Shown here: positions 51,803-60,548 of the stretch, in pieces
Layout: every line of letters starts with the position of its first letter
Numbering within the stretch: position 1 is the stretch's first letter
NCBI RefSeq assembly: GCF_900454495.1
Contig: NZ_UGSI01000002.1
Coordinates: forward strand, 62,001-126,000
DNA length: 64,000 bases
From: Paenibacillus macerans
GTDB taxonomy: Bacteria; Bacillota; Bacilli; Paenibacillales; Paenibacillaceae
Reading direction: 5' to 3'
The notes under the pieces: model-generated
Seen by the model: the letters and a program-made list of their open reading frames with translations, nothing else
Database searches by the model: none
What the model was told of the DNA's origin: nothing
Position numbers and translations under genes: made by a program

Positions 51803-53140
51803 TTAGTTAACGTCTTTCGCTGCGGCCGCTTCCTTCGGGAAAAAGCTCGGCAGGAACTCCTTGTTCGCCTCCAGCATTTCATCCAGCATGCGGATGGCCG
51901 CCTCGACGGACGGCACCAGCGGGTGATGGGCCAACGCCTGGAGGGCTAGGCTGCGGTCGCCGGTGACGGCGGCGTCGATGGCCAGCTGCTCGTAGGTTTT
52001 GACCGCGTGGATCAGCCCTTTGGCCATCGGCGGGATTTTGGTCAGCGGGAGCGGGAGCGGGCCGTTTCGGGTCACGACGCAGTTGACCTCGATGCAGGCG
52101 TCGTCCGGCAGAAAGTCCAGGATGCCGCGATTGGCCACGTTGAGCGTTTGGATATCGTTTGTGCCATTGTAGAGCGAGCGCATCAGATTGACCGCCGCCT
52201 CCGAGTAGAACGCGCCGCCCCGCTGCTCAAGCTGCTTCGGCTTCTCCTTCAGATCGGGATCGTTGTAGAGCTCGAACAGCTCTTCTTCAACGCGCTTCAC
52301 AACCTCGGCGCGGTTTTGCCCTTGTTTCAGGGATTCCAGCTGCTCCTCCAGCATCGCGTCGGTCATGTAAAAATATTTCAAATAATAAGAGGGCAGGGCG
52401 CGCAGGGATTGCAGAAATTCCGGATTCCATTCCCGGGGCGGCACGTTTTGCGCGCTGTAGCCGCCCGTGTCGGCCAGCATGTCATCCAGCTTGTCTTCGC
52501 CGTTCACATCGATCCGCGACACCCAATGCAGGTGGTTCAAGCCGACGAATTCGGCATACACCCGGTCCGCAGCTACGCCGTATTTGGCCGATACCTGCTT
52601 GATCAGGCCGATCGGGGCATTGCAGAGACCGATACTCTTCACCTTGGAATACTTGTGAATCGCTTCGGTCACCATGCCTGCCGGGTTGGTGAAGTTGAGC
52701 AGCCACGCGTCCGGCGCCAGCTCCTCGATATCCCGGCACACGTCCAGCAGCACCGGAATCGTGCGCAGCGCCTTCATCATGCCGCCGGGACCGGTCGTCT
52801 CCTGGCCGATCACGCCGTATTTCGGCGGAATCGATTCATCGCGCGCCCGGGCGTCCAGCATGCCGACGCGCATCTGCGTGCTGACGAAATCGGCGCCTTC
52901 GATCGCCGCCCGGCGGTCGGTCGTCAGGTGTACTTCGATCGGCAGTCCCGACTTCTCGACCATTCGTTGGGCCAGATTGCCGACAATGTTCAGCTTGCGC
53001 AGGCCGGGCTCGATGTCGACGAGCCACAGCTCGCGTACCGGCAGCCCCCCGTAATGCAGGATGAAGCCTTCGACGAGCTCCGGCGTATACGAAGAGCCGC
53101 CGCCGATGACGGCGATTTTCAAGCCTTGCTCCGTTGCCAA
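51803..53140 (-). CDS. licH: GH4 6-phospho-beta-glucosidase (LicH-like)
   Basis: 445-residue GH4 enzyme using NAD and Mn to cleave 6-phospho-beta-glucosides. Motifs are IAVIGGGSSYTPELVEG, STQMRVGMLDARARDESIPPKYG (typical of 6-phospho-beta-glucosidases), LLNFTNPAGMVTEA, the metal-site GLCNAPIG and FVGLNHLHW. The start is TTG 53140, nine bases after AGGAG. No PTS genes are next to it, which is unusual because its substrate normally comes from a PTS; phosphorylation may come from elsewhere. It lies 1 kb from the sugar kinase gene, separated by repeats. Confidence 0.92.
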   Translation of the reverse strand: MATEQGLKIAVIGGGSSYTPELVEGFILHYGGLPVRELWLVDIEPGLRKLNIVGNLAQRMVEKSGLPIEVHLTTDRRAAIEGADFVSTQMRVGMLDARARDESIPPKYGVIGQETTGPGGMMKALRTIPVLLDVCRDIEELAPDAWLLNFTNPAGMVTEAIHKYSKVKSIGLCNAPIGLIKQVSAKYGVAADRVYAEFVGLNHLHWVSRIDVNGEDKLDDMLADTGGYSAQNVPPREWNPEFLQSLRALPSYYLKYFYMTDAMLEEQLESLKQGQNRAEVVKRVEEELFELYNDPDLKEKPKQLEQRGGAFYSEAAVNLMRSLYNGTNDIQTLNVANRGILDFLPDDACIEVNCVVTRNGPLPLPLTKIPPMAKGLIHAVKTYEQLAIDAAVTGDRSLALQALAHHPLVPSVEAAIRMLDEMLEANKEFLPSFFPKEAAAAKDVN

Positions 53141-53277
53141 GATCCATCACTCCTGTCGATATTATAAGTTCAATTTAATAAAAAGCAGACCCTATCGACC
53201 TTATTTGGCCTTTACAGGGATATTAGGGAATATTTAGGCACATTCGGGCATGATTTGGTCGTTATCGGGCAAATAAA

Positions 53278-53645
53278 CACTAGCGTTGCATTAATTCTGA
53301 CAAGATACACAAGTTACACAAGGCACACCTCTAACCCCAACTATTCTAACGGTTGCCATAACCGCTATGCGGTCAAAAAACGTTGATTTCAAATTGTAAC
53401 GGTTGCCATAGCGCTTATTTCACTGAACCCCGGCTATTTTTGTCTAGATTAAGGTAATTAACGGCGTTCACAACCGTTAGAAGCTTGAAAGGGTTTTTTT
53501 TCGGAAAATAGCCACTGCTACAATCGTTAGATCTACTGCAAGCTCAATTTTAATTTGAACACCTAAGCCTTTGTGCGGGAAAACTGAAATGTATCAAGGC
53601 AACAAGTTGTCTTGTGCATGAGCTTGAGTTTATGCAACGCCAGTG
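53278..53645. mobile_element. 368-bp MITE-like element with IS4-type ends
   Basis: CACTAGCGTTGCA at 53278 equals the terminal repeat of the IS4 element at 6111. TGCAACGCCAGTG at 53633-53645 is its inverted copy with one change. GCAAATAAA before and GCAAATAAG after the element form an 8-of-9 target duplication. There is no transposase; the interior is symmetric repeat element C. It looks like a non-autonomous relative mobilised by the IS4 transposase. Confidence 0.75.
53347..53529. repeat. Symmetric repeat element C
   Basis: TAACGGTTG at 53347 and 53397, then CAACCGTTA at 53471 and CAATCGTTA at 53521. Steps are 50, 74 and 50 bases, identical to elements A (without its insertion) and B. Confidence 0.85.
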
Positions 53646-53977
53646 GCAAATAAGGCGCTTCCGGTCCGTTAAGGGCGCTCCTGTCCCCTCAGCCAGCATA
53701 ATCAGCCAGCACAAGATGAAGTCCCTGTCTCCATGGCCAGCCGACCGTAAAGCACTGTTATTTAAGTTGAGCCATAATAATAGCGGCACTTTAGGCCCTT
53801 ATTTTCCAAACTTGAGCAGTTGGGCGGTCATTAGCGGATTTTTTTGTGCCTATTTTCCAACCAACGGTGTGAAAAGCAGCCATTTCCCTGCGACTCGAGA
53901 AAATAGAGGCATAAAATGTTGCTATTCCACTCCAAAGGGGGCTTGCCGCCGAAATAGGGGCATTTTTTGCCGTTATG

Positions 53978-54124
53978 CCAAACCAAGCCGAGCCAAGTCG
54001 GGCCAAACCAAGCCGAGCCAAGTCGGGCCAAACCAAGTCGAGCTAAGTCGCGCCAAACCAAGTCGAGCTAAGTCGCGCCAAACCAAGTAGAGCCAAACCA
54101 AGTCCAAACCAAGCAAGCCAAACC
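53978..54124. repeat. 25-bp tandem repeat array
   Basis: Four full units of CCAAACCAAGYCGAGCYAAG plus TCGSG at 53978, 54003, 54028 and 54053, then decayed CCAAACCAAG copies to 54124. The period is not a multiple of three, so the open frames crossing it are not coding. No gene is seen in 53646-53977. Confidence 0.85.
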
Positions 54125-54154
54125 TGCGTAATTTCCAGGGGCTGGAGCCGTCCG

Positions 54155-55150
54155 CTAATGATTGTTGGAATAAAGTTTGATTTCATCAAATTCGCCGTAC
54201 CGCGACATTTGGGCGTACACGTCGCCGGCGACGGCGAGGCCGTCGGCCTCCATCGCGAGCCATACCGCCCCGACGACGGGCTCCGTGGCGAGCGTCACAA
54301 CCGCGGCGTGCGGCGCTGCCGCCCGCACGGCCCGCTCGATCGGACCGCGGATCCAGCCGCGGTCCCCGCGCGTGAGCAGGCTGCCGGCCAGCACGACGTC
54401 GAAGACGTCGCGCTCCAACCCCAGCCTGCGGATTACCGCCGCCGCCGACTTGCCCAGCTCGTCGCCCTGGCGGCGCAAAATCTCCAGCGCCACCGCATCG
54501 TCCTCCGCGGCGGCGGGAAACAGCAGCCGGGCCGCGTCGACCGGCACGGCTTTGCCGTGATCGAGGAAGTCGTGGAACATGTCTTCCACGTTCGCGTACC
54601 CGAGCATCCCCAGCAGCAGCCCGGTCAGCCGCGTCGGCTGCTCCCGGCCGTCCCAGGCGCGGATGACGGAGCGGAACACCTCGATGTTCAGCGCGCCGCC
54701 GCCGCCGAAATCGCCGTACATATAATCGAAGCCGCCGCATTGGTAAAACGCGCCTTGCGGATTGCGGCCAGCCGCGTTGGTGCCGGTGCCGCAGATCAAG
54801 GCGACGCCGTAAGGGCGATTCGTTCCCGCCCGCAGCCCGATCATCGTGTCGCAGTCGATCGTGTATTTCGTGAACCCCATCCCGCGCACAAGCGGGTGGA
54901 GGACACGGTAATCGGCTTCGCGGTCAGCCCCGGCCAGGCCCAGATAGGCGTGACGCAGCTCCTCGATGCGCAGCCCGGCTTCGTCCAAGGCCATCCGCGC
55001 TGCTTCCCGGATGCTGCGCTCCGCCCGCTCGGCGCCAAGCTGGTGATTGCCGTTTCCGCTCCGGCCTTTGCCAAGCACATTCCCGTGCTCATCGGTCAAC
55101 AGAGCGTAGGTTTTGGTGCCTCCCCCGTCGATCCCCAAATAATATCCCAA
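54155..55150 (-). CDS. BadF/BadG-type N-acetylglucosamine kinase
   Basis: ATP-dependent sugar kinase of 331 residues. The N-terminal phosphate-1 motif is YYLGIDGGGTKTYALLTDEHG; the Asp of CDTMIGLRAG, the phosphate-2 motif ALICGTGTNAAGRN and GGFDYMYGDFGGGGALN follow, with the adenosine motif VLAGSLLTRGD near the C-terminus. This is the eukaryote-type GlcNAc kinase / BadF family. It is 7 bases downstream of a LacI-family gene in the sugar ABC cluster, so it probably phosphorylates the imported amino sugar. Very GC-rich. Confidence 0.88.
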   Translation of the reverse strand: MGYYLGIDGGGTKTYALLTDEHGNVLGKGRSGNGNHQLGAERAERSIREAARMALDEAGLRIEELRHAYLGLAGADREADYRVLHPLVRGMGFTKYTIDCDTMIGLRAGTNRPYGVALICGTGTNAAGRNPQGAFYQCGGFDYMYGDFGGGGALNIEVFRSVIRAWDGREQPTRLTGLLLGMLGYANVEDMFHDFLDHGKAVPVDAARLLFPAAAEDDAVALEILRRQGDELGKSAAAVIRRLGLERDVFDVVLAGSLLTRGDRGWIRGPIERAVRAAAPHAAVVTLATEPVVGAVWLAMEADGLAVAGDVYAQMSRYGEFDEIKLYSNNH

Positions 55151-55157
55151 TCGTAAG

Positions 55158-56150
55158 TCACTCCTTGTTCGCGGTCGTCTCCCGGACGATCAGCTCCGGA
55201 TCGATCCGCAGGCTGGCGCCGCGCTTCATTTTGCCGTCGATGCGCTTCAGCAGCATGTCCGCGGCGGCCAGCGCGATTTTGTCGGCGGGCTGGCGGACGG
55301 TGGTCATGTGAGGCCGGAGCCGGGAAGCGATGAAGTGATCGTCGTAACCGACGACCGCTACCCTCCCGGGCACCTCCACGCCGGCTTCCATCAGGGCGTT
55401 CACGACGCCGAGGGCGATGTTGTCGTCGCCGGCAAACACGGCGCCGGGCAGCTTGCCTTCGCGCAGCCAGCGCTTGCATGTCTCGTAGCCGAAGGCGATA
55501 TCGAAATCGCCGTACACGATCTCAAACGGCTTAAGCCCTTGCTCCTCCAGCGCCTGCATAAAACCGCCGCGCCGCTCCCGCGTGCTGCGGAACACCTCCT
55601 GGCCGCACAGATGGGCGATGGAGGTATGTCCCAGCTCCAGCAGATGCCGGGCCGCCGCATACCCGCCTTTCCAATTGTCGACCGTCACGGAGAAGGCGTC
55701 GTTCTCCGGCTTCTGGTGATCGATCAGCACATACGGAATGCCGCGCCGCTTGAGCTCCAGAATATAATTGTCTTCATCCATCGGCGAGAGGAGGAGCAGG
55801 CCGTCGACCCGGTCCTCCTGAATCAGGTAATGATCGCCGCCTTCGCTGATCCCGGCCGAAACCGAAACGGCCAAATAGTAGCCGTGCAGCGCCAGCACCT
55901 CATTAAGCTCTTTGACCACCGCATCGAAAAAAGAGTCGTGCAGCGTTGTAAGGATTACGCCGATGATGCCGGTTTTGCCGCTGGCGAGGCTGCGGGCGGC
56001 CGCATTGGGGCGGTAATCCAGCTCCTTCATGGCTTCGAGCACCTTTTGCCGGTTTTTCTCCCGTACGGTTTCCGCCCCGTTCAGCACACGGGATACGGTA
56101 ACGACCGAAAGCCCCGATTTTTTGGCAACGTCAAAAATACTAACCTTCAT
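55158..56150 (-). CDS. LacI-family regulator of the sugar ABC cluster
   Basis: 330-residue repressor. The HTH reads SIFDVAKKSGLSVVTVSRVLNGAETVREKNRQKV, followed by the hinge YRPNAAARSLASGKT and a full sensor domain ending RIDPELIVRETTA. It starts with ATG at 56150; AAGGAGAAATCG lies just upstream, and a minus-strand TATACT box is near 56198. It lies between the binding-protein gene and the kinase gene. The twin palindromes at 59527 and 59600 before the first transporter gene are the likely operators. Confidence 0.92.
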   Translation of the reverse strand: MKVSIFDVAKKSGLSVVTVSRVLNGAETVREKNRQKVLEAMKELDYRPNAAARSLASGKTGIIGVILTTLHDSFFDAVVKELNEVLALHGYYLAVSVSAGISEGGDHYLIQEDRVDGLLLLSPMDEDNYILELKRRGIPYVLIDHQKPENDAFSVTVDNWKGGYAAARHLLELGHTSIAHLCGQEVFRSTRERRGGFMQALEEQGLKPFEIVYGDFDIAFGYETCKRWLREGKLPGAVFAGDDNIALGVVNALMEAGVEVPGRVAVVGYDDHFIASRLRPHMTTVRQPADKIALAAADMLLKRIDGKMKRGASLRIDPELIVRETTANKE

Positions 56151-56245
56151 TTCGATTTCTCCTTGCGGCAGATTTTCCGTTCCTTGAAACCTTTTTGTTA
56201 GCTTTAGTATAACAGGCCCGGCGTATCGTCCGCTAAAACATCAGA

Positions 56246-57667
56246 CTATCGCTTAAGAATTTCGGTGATTTTTTTCTGAATCGCGGGCATCACTTCCTCT
56301 ACCGTTTTATGGCCGGTTTCGATCGGCTGCATCTCATTGATGAACATGTCGTTGATTTGCGAGTAATGGGTGACCAGGTGATTGTAGGATTCGAACCCGT
56401 ATTTCGTGGCGCCTTCGTAAACTTTCTTCACATCTTCCGGATTGACGCCTTCAAAAAACTTGTAGTACGTTTCGGCCGCTTTCGCATTGACCGGCGGGTT
56501 GCCGCCGCTCAGTTCGATCGACCGTTCCTGCACTTCGTCCGTCAGCAGGTATTTGATCCACTCGAACGCTTCCTTCGGGTGCTTGGAGTCTTTCAGAATC
56601 AGCAGCGGATCGACAAACAGCGTGCTGCGCACCTTCTCGTTGCCGCCCCAAGGCACTGCGGCTACGCCCGTCTTGAACGGAAAATCGTTGGCCCCGGCCA
56701 GGTTCCAGGAGCCGCCGACGGACATCCCGATCTTCCCGGCGACGAACGGATCGCCGTTTTGGCCGGCCACGCTTTTGCTCCATTCGGACGTGGGGGACAC
56801 TTTGTCCTTGAAAATCAGCCCAAACAGTTTATTGTAGGCCGCGATCACCTCCGGCGAATCGAAATACGTTTCCGACGGGACGCCGCCGTTGGTCCAGGTG
56901 TCCGCGGAGTAAGGCTCCGTGCCGAAGTAAAGCGGGCGCATGTCGCGTTCGGCCCAGGTGAAATCGACGCCGTACTGCGTTTTGGCGATGTCGTCGGAGA
57001 TGACCGTCAGCTTCTTGGCGTCCTCGACCATTTTGTCGAACGTCCAGCTCTTGTCCTCGAAATCGCTGGGCGGATAAGGGATGCCCGCGGCGTCGAACAT
57101 ATCCTTGTTGTAGAGCATCAGCGTAACGTAGATGTTTACCGGAATGCCGTAGGTGCGGCCCTCGACCTTGTAAATCTCCATCAAATGCTCGGGAATGCTG
57201 TAGTCGGCGGCGTTAAAGCCGTCTTCCTGCATCAGATCGGTCAGGTCGAGCAGCATGTTTTTGTTGTAGTATTCGGCGAAACCGCCGTAGCCGTAATGGC
57301 TCGTGACATCGGGCGAGTTGCCGCCGGCGATCAGCGTCTGCAGCTTGCTGTCGAACTGCTCGTAGGGCGCTTTTTCCACTTTGACTTTAATATTCGGGTG
57401 GGTTTTCTCGAATTCCGGGATCAGCTGCTCGATAAACGTCCGGTCGGGCGAATCGATCGTGTAGTGCGTGATGGTCACCTGCCCGGTGCCGCCGGAGTTG
57501 CCGGGGCCGCTCCCAGCGTCCCCGCCGGAACCGCCCGGCCCCGGGCCTGCGCCGAGGTCGCCCGCCGATTTGCCCCCGCTGCAGGCCGACAGGATGGCCG
57601 CCAGAAGCAGGATCGCTCCCAATAAGGCGATAAAGCTTGGTTTGGTTGCTGCGCGCTTCTTTTTCAT
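56246..57667 (-). CDS. Sugar ABC transporter substrate-binding lipoprotein (CUT1)
   Basis: Family-1 extracellular sugar-binding protein, 473 residues, starting MKKKRAATKPSF with a lipoprotein signal ending LSACSG. A Gly/Pro/Ser-rich linker follows to residue ~60, then the binding fold (ITHYTIDSPDRTFIEQLIPEFEKTHPNIKVKVEK). ATG 57667 has AGGAGG upstream. The open frame continues far upstream through the permease region, but only as an antiphase shadow. It delivers the sugar to the two permeases encoded just upstream; no ATPase gene is in the cluster, so a shared MsmX/MalK-type ATPase must serve it. Confidence 0.93.
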   Translation of the reverse strand: MKKKRAATKPSFIALLGAILLLAAILSACSGGKSAGDLGAGPGPGGSGGDAGSGPGNSGGTGQVTITHYTIDSPDRTFIEQLIPEFEKTHPNIKVKVEKAPYEQFDSKLQTLIAGGNSPDVTSHYGYGGFAEYYNKNMLLDLTDLMQEDGFNAADYSIPEHLMEIYKVEGRTYGIPVNIYVTLMLYNKDMFDAAGIPYPPSDFEDKSWTFDKMVEDAKKLTVISDDIAKTQYGVDFTWAERDMRPLYFGTEPYSADTWTNGGVPSETYFDSPEVIAAYNKLFGLIFKDKVSPTSEWSKSVAGQNGDPFVAGKIGMSVGGSWNLAGANDFPFKTGVAAVPWGGNEKVRSTLFVDPLLILKDSKHPKEAFEWIKYLLTDEVQERSIELSGGNPPVNAKAAETYYKFFEGVNPEDVKKVYEGATKYGFESYNHLVTHYSQINDMFINEMQPIETGHKTVEEVMPAIQKKITEILKR

Positions 57668-57723
57668 AAAACTCAATTCCTCCTTGGTTTCAGGTAATTC
57701 GCTGCCGCACGCTCCCGCGGCCG

Positions 57724-58611
57724 TTACGACTTGATGCCGGTGAGTACGATGCCTTCGACGAATTGCTTCTGGGCGACGGCGAACAGCGTGACGATCGGAA
57801 CCATCGCAAGCACGGACGCCACCATCAGCAGATGCCACGGCGGGATGCGGAACCGCGACGAGGTGAGGGAGGCCATCCCGACCGGAAGCGTAAACAGATC
57901 GGACGAGCTTAAGTAGAGCACAGGGGTCAGCAGGTCGTTCCAACTGTAAATGAAAGCAAAGATCGCCACGGTCGCCAGGGCTGGCCCGGACAGCGGGAGG
58001 GCGATTTTGTACCACATGGCGAGCTCGCTGCAGCCGTCCATGCGTCCGGCGTCGAACAGCTCTTCGGGCAGGGTGGCGAAAAACTGCCGCAGCAAAAAGA
58101 TGTTGTACGCCGACCCGAAAAACGCCGGAACGATCAGCGGCAGGAACGTATCGATCCATTGCAGCTTGGAAAACAGCACGAACTGCGGAACCATGATCGC
58201 CGGATAGGGCAGCATCATCGTGCTGAGCAGCAGCATGAACCAAAACCCGTTGCCGCGGCCCCGGTATCTGGCGAACCCGTAGGCGACGAGCGCCGAGGAC
58301 AGCAGCGTGCCGAAGACGGTGAGGATGCCGATGGTCAGGCTGTTTTTGTACAAGGTGGCGAACTGCAGGGTGTCGAAGATTTCGGCGTAATTGCCAAAGC
58401 TCCAGCTTTCCGGCAGAAAAGTCGGCGGAAATTTCAACATCTCGCGCTGCGATTTCAGCGAGGTCGAAACCATAAAGAACAAGGGCAGCAGCATCAGGAA
58501 CGTCGCCGCGAGCAAAAGAATAAGACTGGCGATTTTCACCGCGTCCGGTTTTTGGCGGGGTCTGACCGTGGAAGTTGCGGAGCGGGGGGTGGGAGCCGGA
58601 AAAGAGCTCAT
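57724..58611 (-). CDS. Sugar ABC transporter permease, MalG type
   Basis: 295-residue inner-membrane permease with six helices. An N-terminal Ser/Thr/Pro-rich tail precedes ILLLAATFLMLLPLFFMVSTSLKS. The EAA loop is LPEELFDAGRMDGCSELAMWYKIALPLSGPALA, and the C-terminus FAVAQKQFVEGIVLTGIKS is typical of MalG. The gene directly abuts the upstream permease (stop at 58612, start ATG 58611). Confidence 0.94.
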   Translation of the reverse strand: MSSFPAPTPRSATSTVRPRQKPDAVKIASLILLLAATFLMLLPLFFMVSTSLKSQREMLKFPPTFLPESWSFGNYAEIFDTLQFATLYKNSLTIGILTVFGTLLSSALVAYGFARYRGRGNGFWFMLLLSTMMLPYPAIMVPQFVLFSKLQWIDTFLPLIVPAFFGSAYNIFLLRQFFATLPEELFDAGRMDGCSELAMWYKIALPLSGPALATVAIFAFIYSWNDLLTPVLYLSSSDLFTLPVGMASLTSSRFRIPPWHLLMVASVLAMVPIVTLFAVAQKQFVEGIVLTGIKS

Positions 58612-59502
58612 CTATCGTCTCCCTCCTTCGTAATGAACGTAACGGTTGGAAAGCTTCATGATGAGGGCGGTGCAGGCCATGACGGCGATCAGCAGCACCC
58701 AGGCGAGCGCCGACGAATATCCGGCCCGGTATTCCTTGAAGGCGCTGGTGTACAGGTTGTAGACGTAAAACCAGGTGGAATAATTGGGGCCGCCCTGCGT
58801 CATCACGAACGCCTGCGTGAACACCTGGAACGAATCGATGATCCCCATGATGAGCTGGAACAGCAGCACGGGGGAGATCATCGGCAGCGTAACGTTCGCG
58901 AAGATGCGCAAACGTCCCGCTCCGTCGAGCTTGGCGGCTTCGACCAGGCTGGACGGCACGCCCTGCAGGCCCGCCAGGAACAGGATCATTCCCGAGCCGG
59001 ACGTCCACAGCGTCATGATGATGAGCGCGTACAGCGCGGTGCCCGGGTCCATCAGCCAGGCCGGGCCGGGAATGCCGAACCAGGACAGCATGTAATTGAA
59101 CAGGCCGATCTGCGGATTGAAAATCCAGTACCAAAGCAGCGACATCGCCACCCCGGAGACCATGCTCGGAAAATACATCGCCGTCCGGAAGAACCCCCGC
59201 AGCGGCAGCTTCTGATGCAGCAGCAGCGCAAATCCGAGCGCCAGCAGCAGTTGGACCGGCACGCTGATGAAGGTGTAGCGGAGCGTGACCGCCACGGACT
59301 GCCAGAACAGATCGTTGTGGAACATCTCGATGTAGTTGGCGAGACCGACGAATTCGGGCGGGTGGATAATGTCGTAGTCGGTGAAGCTGTAGTACAGCGA
59401 TGCCAGGATAGGATACAGGGCAAAAACCACGAAGCCGACAAGCCAGGGAGAGATGAACAAATACATGTAGAACGTTTGCCTCTGGCTTTCACGATGAATC
59501 AC
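58612..59502 (-). CDS. Sugar ABC transporter permease, MalF type
   Basis: 296-residue permease, first gene of the sugar operon. FYMYLFISPWLVGFVVFALYPILASLYYSFTDYD is the characteristic N-terminal segment. The EAA loop is LQGVPSSLVEAAKLDGAGRLRIFANVTLPMISPVLLF. About 20 bases upstream lies the first of two palindromic operators; the promoter is between them. Confidence 0.94.
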   Translation of the reverse strand: MIHRESQRQTFYMYLFISPWLVGFVVFALYPILASLYYSFTDYDIIHPPEFVGLANYIEMFHNDLFWQSVAVTLRYTFISVPVQLLLALGFALLLHQKLPLRGFFRTAMYFPSMVSGVAMSLLWYWIFNPQIGLFNYMLSWFGIPGPAWLMDPGTALYALIIMTLWTSGSGMILFLAGLQGVPSSLVEAAKLDGAGRLRIFANVTLPMISPVLLFQLIMGIIDSFQVFTQAFVMTQGGPNYSTWFYVYNLYTSAFKEYRAGYSSALAWVLLIAVMACTALIMKLSNRYVHYEGGRR

Positions 59503-59526
59503 GGAACCACCAGCCTTTCTCGAATA

Positions 59527-59546
59527 AAGTTAAATCGCTTTAACTT
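59527..59546 (-). promoter_or_regulatory. LacI-type operator O1 of the sugar ABC operon
   Basis: AAGTTAAATCGCTTTAACTT is palindromic at all but the positions flanking the central CG. It lies just downstream of the minus-strand TATAAT (59561-59566), where bound repressor would block initiation. Confidence 0.72.
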
Positions 59547-59560
59547 TTGTTAAAAAATAT

Positions 59561-59566
59561 ATTATA
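59561..59566 (-). promoter_or_regulatory. -10 box of the sugar ABC operon promoter
   Basis: Perfect TATAAT on the minus strand between the two operators; no good -35 hexamer is seen 16-18 bases further up, so an activator or weak basal level is possible. Confidence 0.5.
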
Positions 59567-59599
59567 AAAAGAGGAATAACCGAGGGTTGTTTGCTAATA

Positions 59600-59619
59600 A
59601 AATTAAAGGGCTTTAATTT
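59600..59619 (-). promoter_or_regulatory. LacI-type operator O2 of the sugar ABC operon
   Basis: AAATTAAAGGGCTTTAATTT has perfect 8-base arms and shares TTAAA....TTTAA with O1. Centre-to-centre distance is 73 bases, close to seven helical turns. Confidence 0.68.
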
Positions 59620-59879
59620 TTCTTCGATGATTATCCATATCATAGGCGATCGGCGGAAAATAATCAACCCTAAATTTTATTTTGGAATCGCTTTCTGTAA
59701 GGATAGCTGACGGGAGTCTTGCGCTTTTGAGGGGAATCCGGCCTGCACCGGTTGAAAATATGAAAAATCCACGCTGGAGATATTGTTTGTGTCAGGTTAT
59801 ATTACACGTTAGTTATAGGCAGGCATTGGCAGAGTTGCGGCGGACAGTCCAAACAGACCGTCTGCATTGCAGAGGCCTG

Positions 59880-59938
59880 TTTCTAAAGCGCAGAAGCCGC
59901 TTCTAAAGTGCAGAAGCCGCTTCTAAAGCGCAAAGGCC
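59880..59938. repeat. 20-bp tandem repeat, about three units
   Basis: GTTTCTAAAGCGCAGAAGCC and two close copies follow one another, with a decayed fourth. Apart from this, 59620-59993 shows nothing I can name. Confidence 0.7.
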
Positions 59939-59993
59939 AGCTTCCAAAGCATCCGCCGAAAGCGGAAGAACAGGGGCCGAGCCGGGGACCCGG

Positions 59994-60203
59994 CTAAACG
60001 GAAGGATAGGGCGGCGGAGTCATAAAGCCGTCGATTTCCAGCGCCTTTTTCTCGATTTCTTCGCGCGTTACGATCCCCTTCTCCATCAACAGCTCGATCA
60101 TCGCGCTGAGGGTCAACAGCTGATGGTAATGCTCCTCCTTCATATCGGCCAGCTTGGCCAGAACGTTCACTTCGTTCATGGGCGAAGAATGATAGGATTT
60201 CAT
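59994..60203 (-). CDS. Small conserved-looking helical protein
   Basis: 69 residues starting MKSYHSSPMNEVNVLAKLADMKEEHYHQLL, helical throughout, with EKGIVTREEIEKKALEID and a Pro-rich end (MTPPPYPSV). The AAGGAGG site 8 bases before ATG makes it a convincing gene. I know no function; the EKGIxTxEEIxxKxxEI segment recalls short helical modules found in many unrelated enzymes. It diverges from htrC. Confidence 0.7.
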   Translation of the reverse strand: MKSYHSSPMNEVNVLAKLADMKEEHYHQLLTLSAMIELLMEKGIVTREEIEKKALEIDGFMTPPPYPSV

Positions 60204-60548
60204 AGGTACCTCCTTAAAGTTATAAATTAAGGCGAAAATCCGAAAATTACCTGATAGAAAAAGGCTTCAGTACCATCAAAATATGGTAAAATAAATCTAT
60301 CAATCTATCGCTTTACTATAGTGTAGTCCGAAACGCAGTCAAACATTCCTATTTTTAAGAAAAAAACGCAAAACCCCCATGGTGGCGGCAACCTGTAAGC
60401 GCAGCGCGGCGTCAGGAGAATTGATGAGCGCCTGACATATGGCTTTGCCTTATAGGCATAAAGTTGAAGGGGACCTTTGTTTTGCGTGAAGCGTTCTAAA
60501 GAAAATGGCGGCCGAGATCAGGGACAGAGTATGGAGGGGGAGAAGACG

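Noticed and set aside
53614..54090. 158-codon open frame on the plus strand
   Set aside because: It runs through the MITE end and the 25-bp tandem array; the period shifts frame each unit and there is no ribosome site.
57668..59134. Long minus-strand frame joined to the sugar-binding protein
   Set aside because: The extra 489 codons are an out-of-phase reading of the two permease genes; the lipoprotein signal and ribosome site fix the real start at 57667.
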